Assembly (NCBI RefSeq): GCF_000718515.1
Contig: NZ_JNZS01000007.1
Location: 62,001 to 126,000, forward strand
Source of the DNA: Micromonospora parva
GTDB lineage: Bacteria > Actinomycetota > Actinomycetes > Mycobacteriales > Micromonosporaceae
Direction: 5' to 3'
Length of the DNA stretch: 64,000 nucleotides
The notes below the pieces were generated by a model. It saw only the letters and a list, made by a program, of their open reading frames with translations. It made no database searches and was not told the origin of the DNA. Positions 17,109 through 25,926 of this stretch are shown here, piece by piece. Position 1 is the first letter of the stretch; the number at the start of each line of letters is the position of its first letter. A program made the position numbers and the translations under genes.

Positions 17109-18157
17109 CAGCTGCACTTGAGCAGGTCGCCGTCGAACTTCTTCCGCAGTGCCTCGGTGGTGGCGGTGCGGTCGGCCTCGTAGCCGTCCAGGTTGTCCTT
17201 CGTCACCACGAACGAGCCCGAGTCGATGGTTACCCCGGGTTCGGCCATGGTGCAGCCGCCGCTGAGCTTCATCAGGGCGTACGAGCCGACCTGGGCCTGA
17301 CCGACGGGGTTCTGCAGGACGGTGGCGGCCACCGAGCCGCCGCGCAGCCCGTCGAGGACCGTCGGGTCGTCGTCGATGGCGATGACCTTGATGGGCAGCT
17401 TCGACTGGCGGACACCCTCGGCCGAGGCGACCGCCGGGTTGTAGGCGGTGTTCACGATCCCCTGGATCTGCCGGCCCTTCGCGGCGAGGAGGTCGGCCAC
17501 GGCCTTCTGCGCGCTCTGCAGGTCCTTGTCGATGTCGGTGACGCTCTGGATCAGGGTCACCTTGCCGCCGGTCTCGGCGACCGCCTTCTCCACGCCCGCG
17601 ATCCGGCGTTGGGTGTTGGAGTCGACCTTGTTTCCGGTCAGGTGGACCAGGTTGCCCTGACCGCCCATCGCGTCGATGGCGGCCTTGGCGCCCTTGTACG
17701 CGGCGACCTCCACGTCGGTGGAGAGGCAGAAGTCGGCCTTGTTGGCGCCGGCTGGGCAGGAGGCCAGCGAGCCGACGGGGAAGCCCTGCCGCTTGAGGTC
17801 CTCGAAGGTGGAGTTGATGTTGTCGGGTGAGACGCCGAAGACCCCGAAGGCGTTGTAGCCCTGCGCGGCGAGGGACTTGAGCACGTCGTTCTGCTTGGTC
17901 TGGTCCCAGCCCGCGGTCTCGTTGAAGGTGACGTCGCCGAGCGCGAGCTCCGACTTGGCGGTTGCCCCGGCGTCCTTCCAGGGCTGGAAGTACGGGTGCG
18001 AGCCGCCGGGGACGAGTGCGACCTTGACCTGCCCTGGCTCCCGACCCCCGGCTTCGGCGTCGGTGGTGTCGCTCTTCTTCGTGCAGGCCGCGGTGGTGCT
18101 GGCGAGGGCCAAGACGGCGAGGCCGGAGCCGATCCGGGACAACATTCTGCGCGACAT
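17108..18157 (-). CDS. Periplasmic-type sugar-binding lipoprotein (Peripla_BP_4)
   Basis: Solute receptor of the CUT2 importer, 349 residues. The N-terminus MSRRMLSRIGSGLAVLALAS runs into a TAAC lipobox (Cys at about 25). Body motifs: KVALVPGGSHPYFQPWKDAG, GYNAFGVFGVSPDN, TDVEVAAYKGAKAAID, GIVNTAYNPAVASAEG, VIAIDDDPTVLDG. It is the first gene of the operon, divergent from a GntR regulator. L-fucose or a related 6-deoxyhexose is the likely ligand from the enzymes downstream. Confidence 0.88.
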   Translation of the reverse strand: MSRRMLSRIGSGLAVLALASTTAACTKKSDTTDAEAGGREPGQVKVALVPGGSHPYFQPWKDAGATAKSELALGDVTFNETAGWDQTKQNDVLKSLAAQGYNAFGVFGVSPDNINSTFEDLKRQGFPVGSLASCPAGANKADFCLSTDVEVAAYKGAKAAIDAMGGQGNLVHLTGNKVDSNTQRRIAGVEKAVAETGGKVTLIQSVTDIDKDLQSAQKAVADLLAAKGRQIQGIVNTAYNPAVASAEGVRQSKLPIKVIAIDDDPTVLDGLRGGSVAATVLQNPVGQAQVGSYALMKLSGGCTMAEPGVTIDSGSFVVTKDNLDGYEADRTATTEALRKKFDGDLLKCS

Positions 18158-18206
18158 GTTCGTCTCCTCAGGGTGGTGGGGTGAGACGGCGGCGGGCGAG
18201 CCTATT

Positions 18207-18216
18207 TCCTATAGGA
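18207..18216. promoter_or_regulatory. Candidate GntR operator TCCTATAGGA
   Basis: A perfect 10-bp palindrome TCCTATAGGA sits in the 122-base divergent region between the fucose-operon SBP (start 18157) and the GntR gene (start 18280). It is AT-rich against its surroundings, and short palindromes of this kind are typical FCD-GntR targets. It is 50 bases upstream of the SBP start and 63 upstream of the regulator start, so one site could control both arms. Binding is inferred. Confidence 0.6.
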
Positions 18217-18279
18217 TGTTGCTTTGCTAGTGTGTACTCGCTCACACCGGCACAGTCAAGGGGTTGTTGAGGAGACGAG

Positions 18280-18999
18280 ATGGCCCAGCAGGAAGCTCGC
18301 GAGGGCCGACTCCGTCCCGCCCGTCGACTCACCCTCGCCGACGACGTCTACGAGTCGATAAAGACCCTGGTCATGGACCACATCCTGCCGCCGGGCGAGC
18401 GGGTCAACATCGACGCTCTCTCCCGAGAGCTGGACGTCTCCCCCACCCCTGTGCGCGAGGCGCTCGCCCGGTTGGAAGCCGACGGCCTGGTCCGTAAACG
18501 CCCGCTGTCCGGCTACACCACCACGCCGCTGCTGACCCGTGCCGAGTTCGACGACCTGTTCGAGGTCCGGCTGCTGTTGGAGGGTGCCACCGCCGGCCGG
18601 GCCGCCGCCCACGCCTCCACCGAGGAGCGGCAGCGGATCAGCACCGAGGCGGCGGCGACGATCGATGTGGAGGCCGGCGACGGCTACCGCCGACATGCCG
18701 CGTTCACCGCGCTGGACGCCACCTTCCACGACCTGATCGCCGAGGTGGCCGGCAGCCCACTGCTGCGGGACAGCATCACCCGGCTGCACTCCCACCTGCA
18801 CCTGCACCGGCTGTACTTCCCGGTCACCGGCGCTCCGGACACCAACACCGAGCACCAACGCATCGCCGCCGCCATCGCCGCCGGTGACTCCGACGCCGAC
18901 GCCGAGGCGATGCGGGCGCACCTGACCGCCGCCCGGGAGCGCCACCTGCCCGCCTTCGACCAGCTTCCCGCGCCCGGAGCACCGCGCGACCCGGCGTGA
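18280..18999 (+). CDS. GntR-family regulator (FCD domain), probable fucose/lactate regulator
   Basis: A 239-residue repressor. Winged helix at about residues 16-80 (LADDVYESIKTLVMDHILPP, VSPTPVREALARLEADGLV), then an FCD effector domain with metal-ligand Asp/His residues (LDATFHDLIAEVAGSPLLR; SHLHLHRLYF; a C-terminal MRAHLTAARERHL). A GGAG lies five bases before the ATG at 18280. It faces the fucose operon and is followed 28 bases later by lutABC on its own strand, so it probably controls both transport/breakdown of the sugar and removal of the lactate formed. Confidence 0.88.
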   Translation: MAQQEAREGRLRPARRLTLADDVYESIKTLVMDHILPPGERVNIDALSRELDVSPTPVREALARLEADGLVRKRPLSGYTTTPLLTRAEFDDLFEVRLLLEGATAGRAAAHASTEERQRISTEAAATIDVEAGDGYRRHAAFTALDATFHDLIAEVAGSPLLRDSITRLHSHLHLHRLYFPVTGAPDTNTEHQRIAAAIAAGDSDADAEAMRAHLTAARERHLPAFDQLPAPGAPRDPA

Positions 19000-19027
19000 C
19001 CACCCCCGACCCGTCCGAGGAGCAGCC

Positions 19028-19732
19028 GTGCGCATAGCCCTCTTCATCACCTGCGTGAACGACCTCGCGTACCCGGGCACCGGCATCGCTGTCACCCGCA
19101 TCCTGCGGCGGCTCGGCCACACCGTCGAGTTCCCCGACCGGCAGACCTGTTGCGGGCAGATGCACGCCAACACCGGTTACCGGGCCGAGGCGATGCCGAT
19201 GGTGCGCAACTACGTCGACGTGTTCGACGGCTACGACGCCGTCGTCGCACCGTCCGGGTCGTGCACCGCGATGATCCGCGACCAGTACCCGCGCCTGCAC
19301 CCGCCCGCCACCTCGGTGGCCGCGCGCACCTACGAGCTGTCCGAGCTGCTCGTCGACGTTCTCGGCGTCACCGACGTCGGCGCCGAGTTCCCGGAGACGG
19401 TCACCTACCACCCCACCTGTCACGGCCTGCGGATGCTGCGCCTCGGCGACCGGCCGCTGACCCTGCTGCGCCAGGTGCGCGGGATCACACTGGTCGAGCT
19501 GGGCGACGCCGAGGAGTGCTGTGGTTTCGGCGGCACCTTCGCCCTGAAGAACCCGGACGTCTCCACAGCGATGCTCACCGACAAGTGCGCCCGGGTTCGT
19601 GACACCGGCGCACGGGTGCTGGCCGCCGCCGACAACTCCTGCCTGGCGCACATCGGCGGCGGCCTCGACCGCCACCGCTCGGGCGTACGGGCCATGCACT
19701 ACGCCGAGATTCTCGCCGGGGCCAGCTCATGA
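19028..19732 (+). CDS. lutA: L-lactate oxidation complex subunit LutA
   Basis: Fe-S oxidoreductase subunit of the LutABC L-lactate dehydrogenase, which oxidises L-lactate to pyruvate. 234 residues with two cysteine-rich CCG motifs (RQTCCGQMHANTGY near residue 40 and EECCGFGGTFALKNPD near 160) that bind the heterodisulfide-reductase-like cluster. GTG start with GAGGAG five bases upstream. Stop overlaps lutB (ATGA). Its substrate is expected to come from fucose breakdown encoded on the opposite strand. Confidence 0.9.
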   Translation: MRIALFITCVNDLAYPGTGIAVTRILRRLGHTVEFPDRQTCCGQMHANTGYRAEAMPMVRNYVDVFDGYDAVVAPSGSCTAMIRDQYPRLHPPATSVAARTYELSELLVDVLGVTDVGAEFPETVTYHPTCHGLRMLRLGDRPLTLLRQVRGITLVELGDAEECCGFGGTFALKNPDVSTAMLTDKCARVRDTGARVLAAADNSCLAHIGGGLDRHRSGVRAMHYAEILAGASS

Positions 19733-21174
19733 GCCAGCCGGTCGCACCCGCCACCGGGAGCGGACGGATCCGCACGCCGCTGCCCTTTCCCACCGCCGCC
19801 AAACCGGCAGTCGCCGACCCGCAGCTGCGGGCCAACCTGCACCGGGCCACCCGCACCATCCGCGCCAAGCGCGCCCGGGTCGTCGACGAGGTACCCGACT
19901 GGGAGGCGCTGCGCGACGCCGGCTCGGCGATCAAGGCGGACGTCCAACGTCGGTTGCCGGAGCTGCTGGAGCAGTTCGAGGCATCCGTCACCGCCGCCGG
20001 CGCCACAGTGCACTGGGCCCGCGACGCGGCCGAGGCGTGCCGGATCGTGGTCGCGTTGACCCGGGCCGCCGGGGCCGACGAGGTCGTGAAGGTCAAGTCG
20101 ATGGCGACCCAGGAGATCGAGCTCAACGAGGCGTTGGAGGCCGCCGGGATCGCCGCGTACGAGACCGACCTCGCCGAGTTGATCGTGCAGCTCGGCGAGG
20201 ACACCCCCTCGCACATCCTGGTGCCGGCGATCCACTACAACCGGGCGCAGATCCGGGAGATCTTCCAGCGTCGCATGCCCGACGTGCCGGCCGACCTGAG
20301 CGACGAACCGGCCGCGCTGGCCGAGGCGGCCCGCGCCCACCTGCGACGACGGTTCCTCTCGGCCCGGGTCGCCGTCTCCGGCGCCAACTTCGCCGTGGCG
20401 GACACCGGCACCCTCGTGGTGGTGGAGTCCGAGGGCAACGGGCGGATGTGCCTCACCCTCCCCGAGACGTTGATCAGCGTCGTCGGCGTCGAGAAGCTGC
20501 TGCCGACCTTCACCGACCTGGAGGTCTTCCTGCAACTGCTGCCCCGGTCCTCGACCGGCGAGCGGATGAACCCGTACACCTCGATGTGGACCGGTGTCAC
20601 CCCCGGCGACGGTCCGCAGGACGTGCACGTCGTCCTTGTCGACAATGGCCGCTCCGCCGTGCTCGCCGACCCGGTGGGGCGGCCGGCGCTGTCCTGCATC
20701 CGTTGCTCCGCCTGCCTCAACGTCTGCCCGGTGTACGAGCGGGCCGGCGGGCACGCGTACGGCTCGGTGTATCCGGGGCCGATCGGGGCGATCCTGTCGC
20801 CGCAGCTGACCGGGGTGGCCGACAACGCCTCGCTGCCGTACGCGTCGACCCTCTGCGGCGCCTGCTACGACGTCTGCCCGGTGAAGATCAACATTCCGGA
20901 GATCCTGGTCCACCTCCGCCAGCAGGCGCCGCATCCGCCGGCCGAACGGGCCGCCATGGGTGTCCTGTCCTGGGTGATGCGCAGCCCTCGGCGCTGGGCC
21001 GCCGCCCTGCGCCTGGCCCGGGCGGGTGCGGGGCCGCTCGGGGCGTACCGGATGCGCCGCACCGGCGCGCGTACGCTGCGCCGACTGCCCTGGCCCGGGT
21101 CGGCGTGGACCCGGTCGCGCGACCTGCCGCTGCCCGGGCCGCAGACCTTCCGGGAATGGTGGGGGAAGCAGTGA
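19729..21174 (+). CDS. lutB: L-lactate oxidation iron-sulfur subunit LutB
   Basis: A 481-residue subunit with an N-terminal LUD/DUF162-type domain (KVKSMATQEIELNEALEAAG, ANFAVADTGTLVVVESEGNG) and a C-terminal pair of [4Fe-4S] binding motifs, CIRCSACLNVCPVYERAGG (about 322-340) and CGACYDVCPVKINI (about 380-393). The C-terminal DUF3390-like segment is present, so the protein is full length. It passes electrons from lactate to the LutA/LutC partners. Overlaps lutA and lutC by four bases each. Confidence 0.92.
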   Translation: MSQPVAPATGSGRIRTPLPFPTAAKPAVADPQLRANLHRATRTIRAKRARVVDEVPDWEALRDAGSAIKADVQRRLPELLEQFEASVTAAGATVHWARDAAEACRIVVALTRAAGADEVVKVKSMATQEIELNEALEAAGIAAYETDLAELIVQLGEDTPSHILVPAIHYNRAQIREIFQRRMPDVPADLSDEPAALAEAARAHLRRRFLSARVAVSGANFAVADTGTLVVVESEGNGRMCLTLPETLISVVGVEKLLPTFTDLEVFLQLLPRSSTGERMNPYTSMWTGVTPGDGPQDVHVVLVDNGRSAVLADPVGRPALSCIRCSACLNVCPVYERAGGHAYGSVYPGPIGAILSPQLTGVADNASLPYASTLCGACYDVCPVKINIPEILVHLRQQAPHPPAERAAMGVLSWVMRSPRRWAAALRLARAGAGPLGAYRMRRTGARTLRRLPWPGSAWTRSRDLPLPGPQTFREWWGKQ

Positions 21175-21773
21175 GCGCACGTGACGAGATCCTGGCGCGG
21201 CTGCGGACGGCCCTGGCCGACAGCCCGCCGCCGGTGCAGGTGCCCCGCCGCTACCGCCGGGTCGACGACCGCCCCGACCTGATCGCCACCCTGGTCGACC
21301 GCCTGGAGGACTACCGGGCGGTGGTCCACCATGGCATCGACGCCCTACCCCGGCTGCTCAGCGAGGTCGACCGGCTCGCCGTCCCCGCCGACCTGCCGGC
21401 CGACTGGCTGACCGGTTACGCCGGGCAGGTGCACCGCGACGCGCCCGCGCTGTCACCGGCCGTACTCGACGACCTGGACGCGGTGCTGACCGGCTGCGCG
21501 GTCGCGATCGCCGACACGGGCACCATCATCCTCGACGCCGGCCCGACGCAGGGGCGGCGGGCGCTCACCCTGGTGCCCGACCGGCACATCTGCGTCGTTC
21601 GCGCCGACCAGGTGGTCGGTCTGCTGCCCGAGGCGCTCACCCGACTGAACCCGCGCGCGCCGCAGACCTGGATCTCCGGCCCGTCCGCCACCAGCGACAT
21701 CGAGCTGAACCGGGTCGAGGGAGTGCACGGCCCGCGCCGGCTGGAGGTCGTCCTGGTCGGCTCAGGAGCCTGA
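21171..21773 (+). CDS. lutC: L-lactate utilization protein LutC
   Basis: LUD-domain (DUF162) protein of 200 residues completing the lutABC set. Motifs: VAIADTGTIILDAGPTQGRR, LTLVPDRHICVVRADQVVGL, TWISGPSATSDIELNRVEGV. The GTG at 21171 overlaps the lutB stop (GTGA). Its last 12 bases overlap the 3' end of the convergent lspA gene. Confidence 0.9.
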   Translation: MSARDEILARLRTALADSPPPVQVPRRYRRVDDRPDLIATLVDRLEDYRAVVHHGIDALPRLLSEVDRLAVPADLPADWLTGYAGQVHRDAPALSPAVLDDLDAVLTGCAVAIADTGTIILDAGPTQGRRALTLVPDRHICVVRADQVVGLLPEALTRLNPRAPQTWISGPSATSDIELNRVEGVHGPRRLEVVLVGSGA

Positions 21774-22262
21774 CGACACCTGCTCGCGGGCCTCGCTCGC
21801 CGGCGCCCGCAGCGGAATGCCGCGCACGTTGAGCAGCATGACGATGCCCACGCCGACCACCAGGGCGATGTCGGCGACGTTGCCGACGAAGAACCCGGCG
21901 TAGTCGATGAAGTCCACGACGTGCCCGCGAGCGAACCCCGGCTCGCGCAAGAGGCGGTCCAGCAGGTGCGTCGTCGCGCCGCCGAGCACCAGGCCCAGCG
22001 CCACCGCCCAGGCCCGCGAGGTGACCCGCAGCGCCACGACCGTCACCGCGACCACCGCCGCCGCCGCGAACACCGCGAAGATCCAGGTGTACGCGGAGCC
22101 GATCGAGAAGGCGGCACCCGGGTTGTAGACGAGTCGCAGCTGCAGCAGGTCACCGAGAACGGTGATGGTCTGCCCGCCGGACAGCGCGGACTCGGCCCAG
22201 TACTTGGTGAGTTGATCCGCGGCGAGCACCACGGCAGCGATCAACACGACGACGCGGAACAC
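21762..22262 (-). CDS. lspA: Lipoprotein signal peptidase II
   Basis: Membrane aspartyl protease that removes signal peptides from diacylglyceryl-prolipoproteins. 166 residues with four spans (VVVLIAAVVLAADQLTKYWA first). The conserved YNPGAAFSIG motif is present. The two catalytic Asp residues are placed in THLLDRLL and GNVADIAL; the usual GNxxDR reads THLLDR here, with His in place of the conserved Asn. The GTG start at 22262 has AGGG seven bases upstream. Converges with lutC with a 12-base overlap. The family call is firm; whether this is the housekeeping copy or a paralogue is open. Confidence 0.88.
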   Translation of the reverse strand: MFRVVVLIAAVVLAADQLTKYWAESALSGGQTITVLGDLLQLRLVYNPGAAFSIGSAYTWIFAVFAAAAVVAVTVVALRVTSRAWAVALGLVLGGATTHLLDRLLREPGFARGHVVDFIDYAGFFVGNVADIALVVGVGIVMLLNVRGIPLRAPASEAREQVSSGS

Positions 22263-22367
22263 CCCGGAACCCTAGCCGGTCGGTGGCAACAGTCACCACC
22301 GGCGGTGAACGCGAGCCCGCACGCCGGCGGCCCCGTTGATCAACAGCATGACGCACAAGCTTGGTAA

Positions 22368-22384
22368 TTGCCAAAGACTGGCAA
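22368..22384. promoter_or_regulatory. Inverted repeat upstream of the peptide/nickel-type ABC operon
   Basis: TTGCCA-AAGAC-TGGCAA (22368-22384) is a perfect 6-5-6 dyad 78 bases before the SBP start. Nearby GTTGATCAAC (22335-22344) is also a perfect palindrome, and its TGATCAAC half recurs at 22397-22404. The cluster lies in the 199-base divergent region shared with lspA and is the best candidate for operator sites of the importer. No regulator gene is adjacent. Confidence 0.45.
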
Positions 22385-22461
22385 CTGTGCCACCGTGATG
22401 ATCAACGGTTGCGGCGTTGCGCCCACCCGACCAACGACTCCCCACACCACAGGAGCCCTCC

Positions 22462-24060
22462 GTGACCCGGATGCGTCCGACCGTCCGACGCTTCGCGGCG
22501 TCGACCGCGGCGGCGGGAATGCTCGTCCTCGCCGGCTGTTCGGCCCCGGCCACGCCCGACGGCTCAGCGGGCGGGACCACGCTGGTCGTGGCCACCTCCG
22601 ACGAACCGGACGCGTTGAACCCGGTGCTCAACTACGGCGTCGACGGCGCCTCGCTGATCTTCGACGGCCTCGTCAGCCGGGACGCTGACAACCGCCTCGT
22701 GGCCTCTCTGGCCACGGCGTTGCCGGAGCTGTCGCCCGACGGGCGCACCGTGACCGCGAAGCTCCGCGACGGCGTGCAATTCCACGACGGCACCACGCTG
22801 ACCGCCCCGGACGTCGTCTTCACGTACCAGGCGGTGCTGGACCCGAGGGTGGACTCCACGCTCCGCTCCGACCTGGACATGGTGGAGTCGGTGACCGCGC
22901 CCGACGCGGCCACCGTCGTGTTCCGGCTGCGCTACCCGTACGCGCCGTTCCTGCAACGGCTCACTCTCGGCATCGTGCCGGCCAGGCTGCTCAGCGGGCA
23001 GGACATCAACACCGCCGGGTTCAATCGCAAACCGGTCGGGACCGGGCCGTACAAGGTTGAGTCGTGGACGCCGGGCGACCGCCTGGTGCTCACCGCGAAC
23101 GAGAGCTACTTCGCGGGCCGACCGAAGAACAACCGGGTGGTGGTGGCGTTCGTCGCCGACGACAACGTCCGCGCCCAGCGGATGCGCGCCGGCGAGTTCG
23201 ACGCCGCCGAGCTGCCACCCAAGCTGGCCTCCGGCTTCGACGCCGACGCGGCGTACCGGGTGCAGCGGGTGCCGACCGCCGACTACCGGGGTGTGATGCT
23301 GCCGACGGGCAACCCGGTCCTCGCCGACCCGGCGGTCCGCCGGGCGCTCAACCTGGCCGTCGACCGGGCCGCGATGGTCTCCGGAATCCTCGGTGGCGCC
23401 GGCGAACCGGCGTTCGGCCCGATCCCGCCGACCTCCGAGTTCACCGACGCCTCGATCATCGGCAAGCCGACCGCCGACCCGACGGCGGCGGGCGCGCTGC
23501 TCGACGCGGCCGGCTGGACCCCCGGCCCCGGCGGGATCCGCGTCAAGGACGGCCGGCCGGCCCGGTTCACGCTGATGTACCCGGCCAGCGACACGCTGCG
23601 CAAGGACCTGGCGCTCGCCGTCACCGCCGACGCGAAGAAGATCGGCATCGGGGTCACCCCGGCCGGGCTCACCTGGGACGCCATCGACCCACGGATGAGA
23701 TCCGACGCGCTGCTGATGGGCTACGGCACGCCGTACGACCCGGATTTCGTCTCGTACAAGCTGTTCAGCTCCCAGTTCGCCGGGCAGGGCTACTTCAACC
23801 CGGGCTCGTACCGCTCCGAGGTGACCGACCGGGCCCTCCAGCAGGGCCGCGACCAGATCGACCCGAATCTTCGCAGGGCCGCGTACGCGCGGTTCCAGAA
23901 GCAGTTGGCCGCCGACGTGCCGTGGCTGTTCCTCACCTACCTGCGGCACACCTACGTGCTGAAGTCCTCGGTGCGCGGTGTCGCTCCCCGCGTCGAGGCG
24001 CACGAGCACGGGGTGGCGAACAGCCTGTGGTGGAACATCGACACCTGGACCCGGTCGTGA
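22462..24060 (+). CDS. ABC transporter substrate-binding lipoprotein, peptide/nickel type (SBP_bac_5)
   Basis: Receptor of a Dpp/Nik-type importer, 532 residues. Signal region VTRMRPTVRRFAASTAAAGM then lipobox LAGC. Family landmarks: SDEPDALNPVLNYG, DGRTVTAKLRDGVQFHDGT, PVGTGPYKVESWTPGDRLVL, VRRALNLAVDRAAMV, and a C-terminal WNIDTW. GTG at 22462 chosen for AGGAG six bases upstream. It starts a five-gene operon with short overlaps throughout. Ligand may be a peptide, nickel chelate or opine; sequence alone does not decide. Confidence 0.88.
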   Translation: MTRMRPTVRRFAASTAAAGMLVLAGCSAPATPDGSAGGTTLVVATSDEPDALNPVLNYGVDGASLIFDGLVSRDADNRLVASLATALPELSPDGRTVTAKLRDGVQFHDGTTLTAPDVVFTYQAVLDPRVDSTLRSDLDMVESVTAPDAATVVFRLRYPYAPFLQRLTLGIVPARLLSGQDINTAGFNRKPVGTGPYKVESWTPGDRLVLTANESYFAGRPKNNRVVVAFVADDNVRAQRMRAGEFDAAELPPKLASGFDADAAYRVQRVPTADYRGVMLPTGNPVLADPAVRRALNLAVDRAAMVSGILGGAGEPAFGPIPPTSEFTDASIIGKPTADPTAAGALLDAAGWTPGPGGIRVKDGRPARFTLMYPASDTLRKDLALAVTADAKKIGIGVTPAGLTWDAIDPRMRSDALLMGYGTPYDPDFVSYKLFSSQFAGQGYFNPGSYRSEVTDRALQQGRDQIDPNLRRAAYARFQKQLAADVPWLFLTYLRHTYVLKSSVRGVAPRVEAHEHGVANSLWWNIDTWTRS

Positions 24061-25049
24061 CCCGCTCCGGTCGACTGGCCGGGGCGAGGGCGGTGCTCCG
24101 GCGTCGGCTGCTCGTCGCCGTGCCGGTGCTCGCCGCGACCAGCGTCGGGATGTTCGCCCTCGGCGCCGCCTCGCCGGTCGACCCCGCGAAGCAGTACGCG
24201 GGCGCGGCGGCCTTCACCGCCAGCGAGGAGAACCTGGCCCAGCTGCGCGCGAACTGGGGCGTCGACGACCCGGTGCCGGTGCAGTACCTGCGCTGGATCG
24301 GCAACCTCGTGCGGGGCGACCTGGGCTGGTCGACCAGCCGGCACGAGCCGGTCGCCTCGGTGCTCGCCGCCCGGGCCGGCTGGACGCTGCTGCTGATCGG
24401 CGTGGCCCTGGCCCTGGCCCTGGTCGGGAGCCTGCTGCTGGGCTCGTTGGCCGCGTACCGCCGGGGTGGGCTGTTCGACCGCGCGCTGCGCGCCGGTGCG
24501 TACGCGGTGCAGTCGATGCCGGTCTTCTGGCTGGGCCTGGCCGCGATCGCCGTGTTCGCGCTGGCCCTGGGCTGGTTGCCGGCCGGCGGGCTCACCGATG
24601 TCACAGCGACCGGCACGTCCTGGGGCGACGTGGCGCACCACCTGATCCTGCCGGTCGGGGTGTTGGCCGTGTCCCAGGCGCCGTGGTTCGTGCTGTTCGT
24701 CCGGGACGCGGTCGCGGAGAGCATGCGCGACGACCACGTGCTCGCGGCGCGGGCGCGCGGGTTGCCCGGCCGGACGGTGCTGTTCGGGCACGCGCTGCGA
24801 ACCGCGCTGCTGCCGTTCCTCACCCTGGTCGGCACCCACCTGCCCGAACTGGTCGGCGGGGCGGTGCTGGTCGAGACGGTCTTCTCCCTGCCGGGCCTCG
24901 GCGCGGTCACCGTCGCCGCCGCGCTGGGCAGCGACTTCCCGCTGCTGGCGGCGATCACGCTGGCCACCACCGCGGTGGTGCTGGCCGCGAACCTCGCGAC
25001 CGACCTGGCCTACGCCGCCGCCGACCCGAGGGTACGACTCGATGGCTGA
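24057..25049 (+). CDS. ABC transporter permease, DppB/NikB type
   Basis: Six-span permease of 330 residues. N-terminal RRRLLVAVPVLAATSVGMFA span, then the periplasmic-side segment DPVPVQYLRWIGNLVRGDLGWS diagnostic of DppB/NikB proteins. The EAA-like loop contains DDHVLAARARGLPGRTVLFG. The GTG at 24057 overlaps the SBP stop (GTGA); its end overlaps the next permease by eight bases. Confidence 0.9.
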   Translation: MTRSGRLAGARAVLRRRLLVAVPVLAATSVGMFALGAASPVDPAKQYAGAAAFTASEENLAQLRANWGVDDPVPVQYLRWIGNLVRGDLGWSTSRHEPVASVLAARAGWTLLLIGVALALALVGSLLLGSLAAYRRGGLFDRALRAGAYAVQSMPVFWLGLAAIAVFALALGWLPAGGLTDVTATGTSWGDVAHHLILPVGVLAVSQAPWFVLFVRDAVAESMRDDHVLAARARGLPGRTVLFGHALRTALLPFLTLVGTHLPELVGGAVLVETVFSLPGLGAVTVAAALGSDFPLLAAITLATTAVVLAANLATDLAYAAADPRVRLDG

Positions 25050-25926
25050 CCTTGCTACCCGACCGCCACTGCTCCACGTGGCCCGGTCCCGGCTGCGGCT
25101 GCGCCCCGGCCAGACCGGTGTCGTCATCGCCGGTCTGGTCCTGCTGACGACCGTCGCCGGCTCGCTGCTCGCACCGCTCGTCTGGCCCCTCGACCAGAGC
25201 GCCGTCGCGCTGGACCAGACCCGGTTGGCGCCGTCCTGGACCCACCTCGCCGGCACCGACGATCTGGGCCGCGACGTGGCGCACCGCGCCGTCTACGGGC
25301 TGCGGGTCTCGTTGCTCGTCGGGGCTGTCGCCGCGCTCGTCGCCACCGTCCTGGGCGGCGTGGTCGGCGGGATCGCCGGCACGCTCGGCGGCCGGGTGGA
25401 CCGGATCCTGATGCGGATCGTGGACACCATCGCCGCGATGCCGCACCTGCTGCTGGGCATCTTCATCGTGGCCATGCTGCGGCCCAGCCTCGGTGCCGTG
25501 ATCGCCTCCGTCGGGCTCACCCACTGGCTGTCCACCGCCCGCATCGTCCGATCCGAGGTGCTCAGTCTGCGGAACCGACCGTTCATCGACGCCGCCATCA
25601 GCGGAGGAGCCGGCCGACTCCGGGTCCTCACCCGGCACCTGCTGCCGCACGTCCTGCCCCGACTGGCGCTGGCCACCACCCTGATGATCCCGCACGCGGT
25701 GTGGCACGAGACCGCCCTGTCGTTCCTCGGCCTGGGCCTGCCGCCGCACCTCGCCTCACTGGGCAACATGATCAATGACGGTCAGGGGTCGCTGCTGACC
25801 GGTGCGTGGTGGGCGAGCCTGGCGCCGGGCGCGGTCATCGTCGTCGTCACTTTCGCCATCGCGGTCCTCGCCGCCCGTTGGCGTGACCGCTTCGATCCCC
25901 GGGTTCGAGCGGAGCTGCACCTGTGA
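25042..25926 (+). CDS. ABC transporter permease, DppC/NikC type
   Basis: Second permease, 294 residues. Landmarks of the DppC/NikC family: HLAGTDDLGRDVAHRAVYGL, six spans, VDTIAAMPHLLLGIFIV, RSEVLSLRNRPFIDAAISGG, ETALSFLGLGLPPHLASLGN. Ends in an overlap with the first ATPase gene. Confidence 0.9.
   Translation: MADLATRPPLLHVARSRLRLRPGQTGVVIAGLVLLTTVAGSLLAPLVWPLDQSAVALDQTRLAPSWTHLAGTDDLGRDVAHRAVYGLRVSLLVGAVAALVATVLGGVVGGIAGTLGGRVDRILMRIVDTIAAMPHLLLGIFIVAMLRPSLGAVIASVGLTHWLSTARIVRSEVLSLRNRPFIDAAISGGAGRLRVLTRHLLPHVLPRLALATTLMIPHAVWHETALSFLGLGLPPHLASLGNMINDGQGSLLTGAWWASLAPGAVIVVVTFAIAVLAARWRDRFDPRVRAELHL

Noticed and set aside
22336..22404. Metal-regulator operator (NikR- or Zur-like) upstream of the Nik/Dpp-type importer
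   Set aside because: The dyads present do not match the known GTATGA-type NikR or Zur sites, so no nickel or zinc control is claimed.
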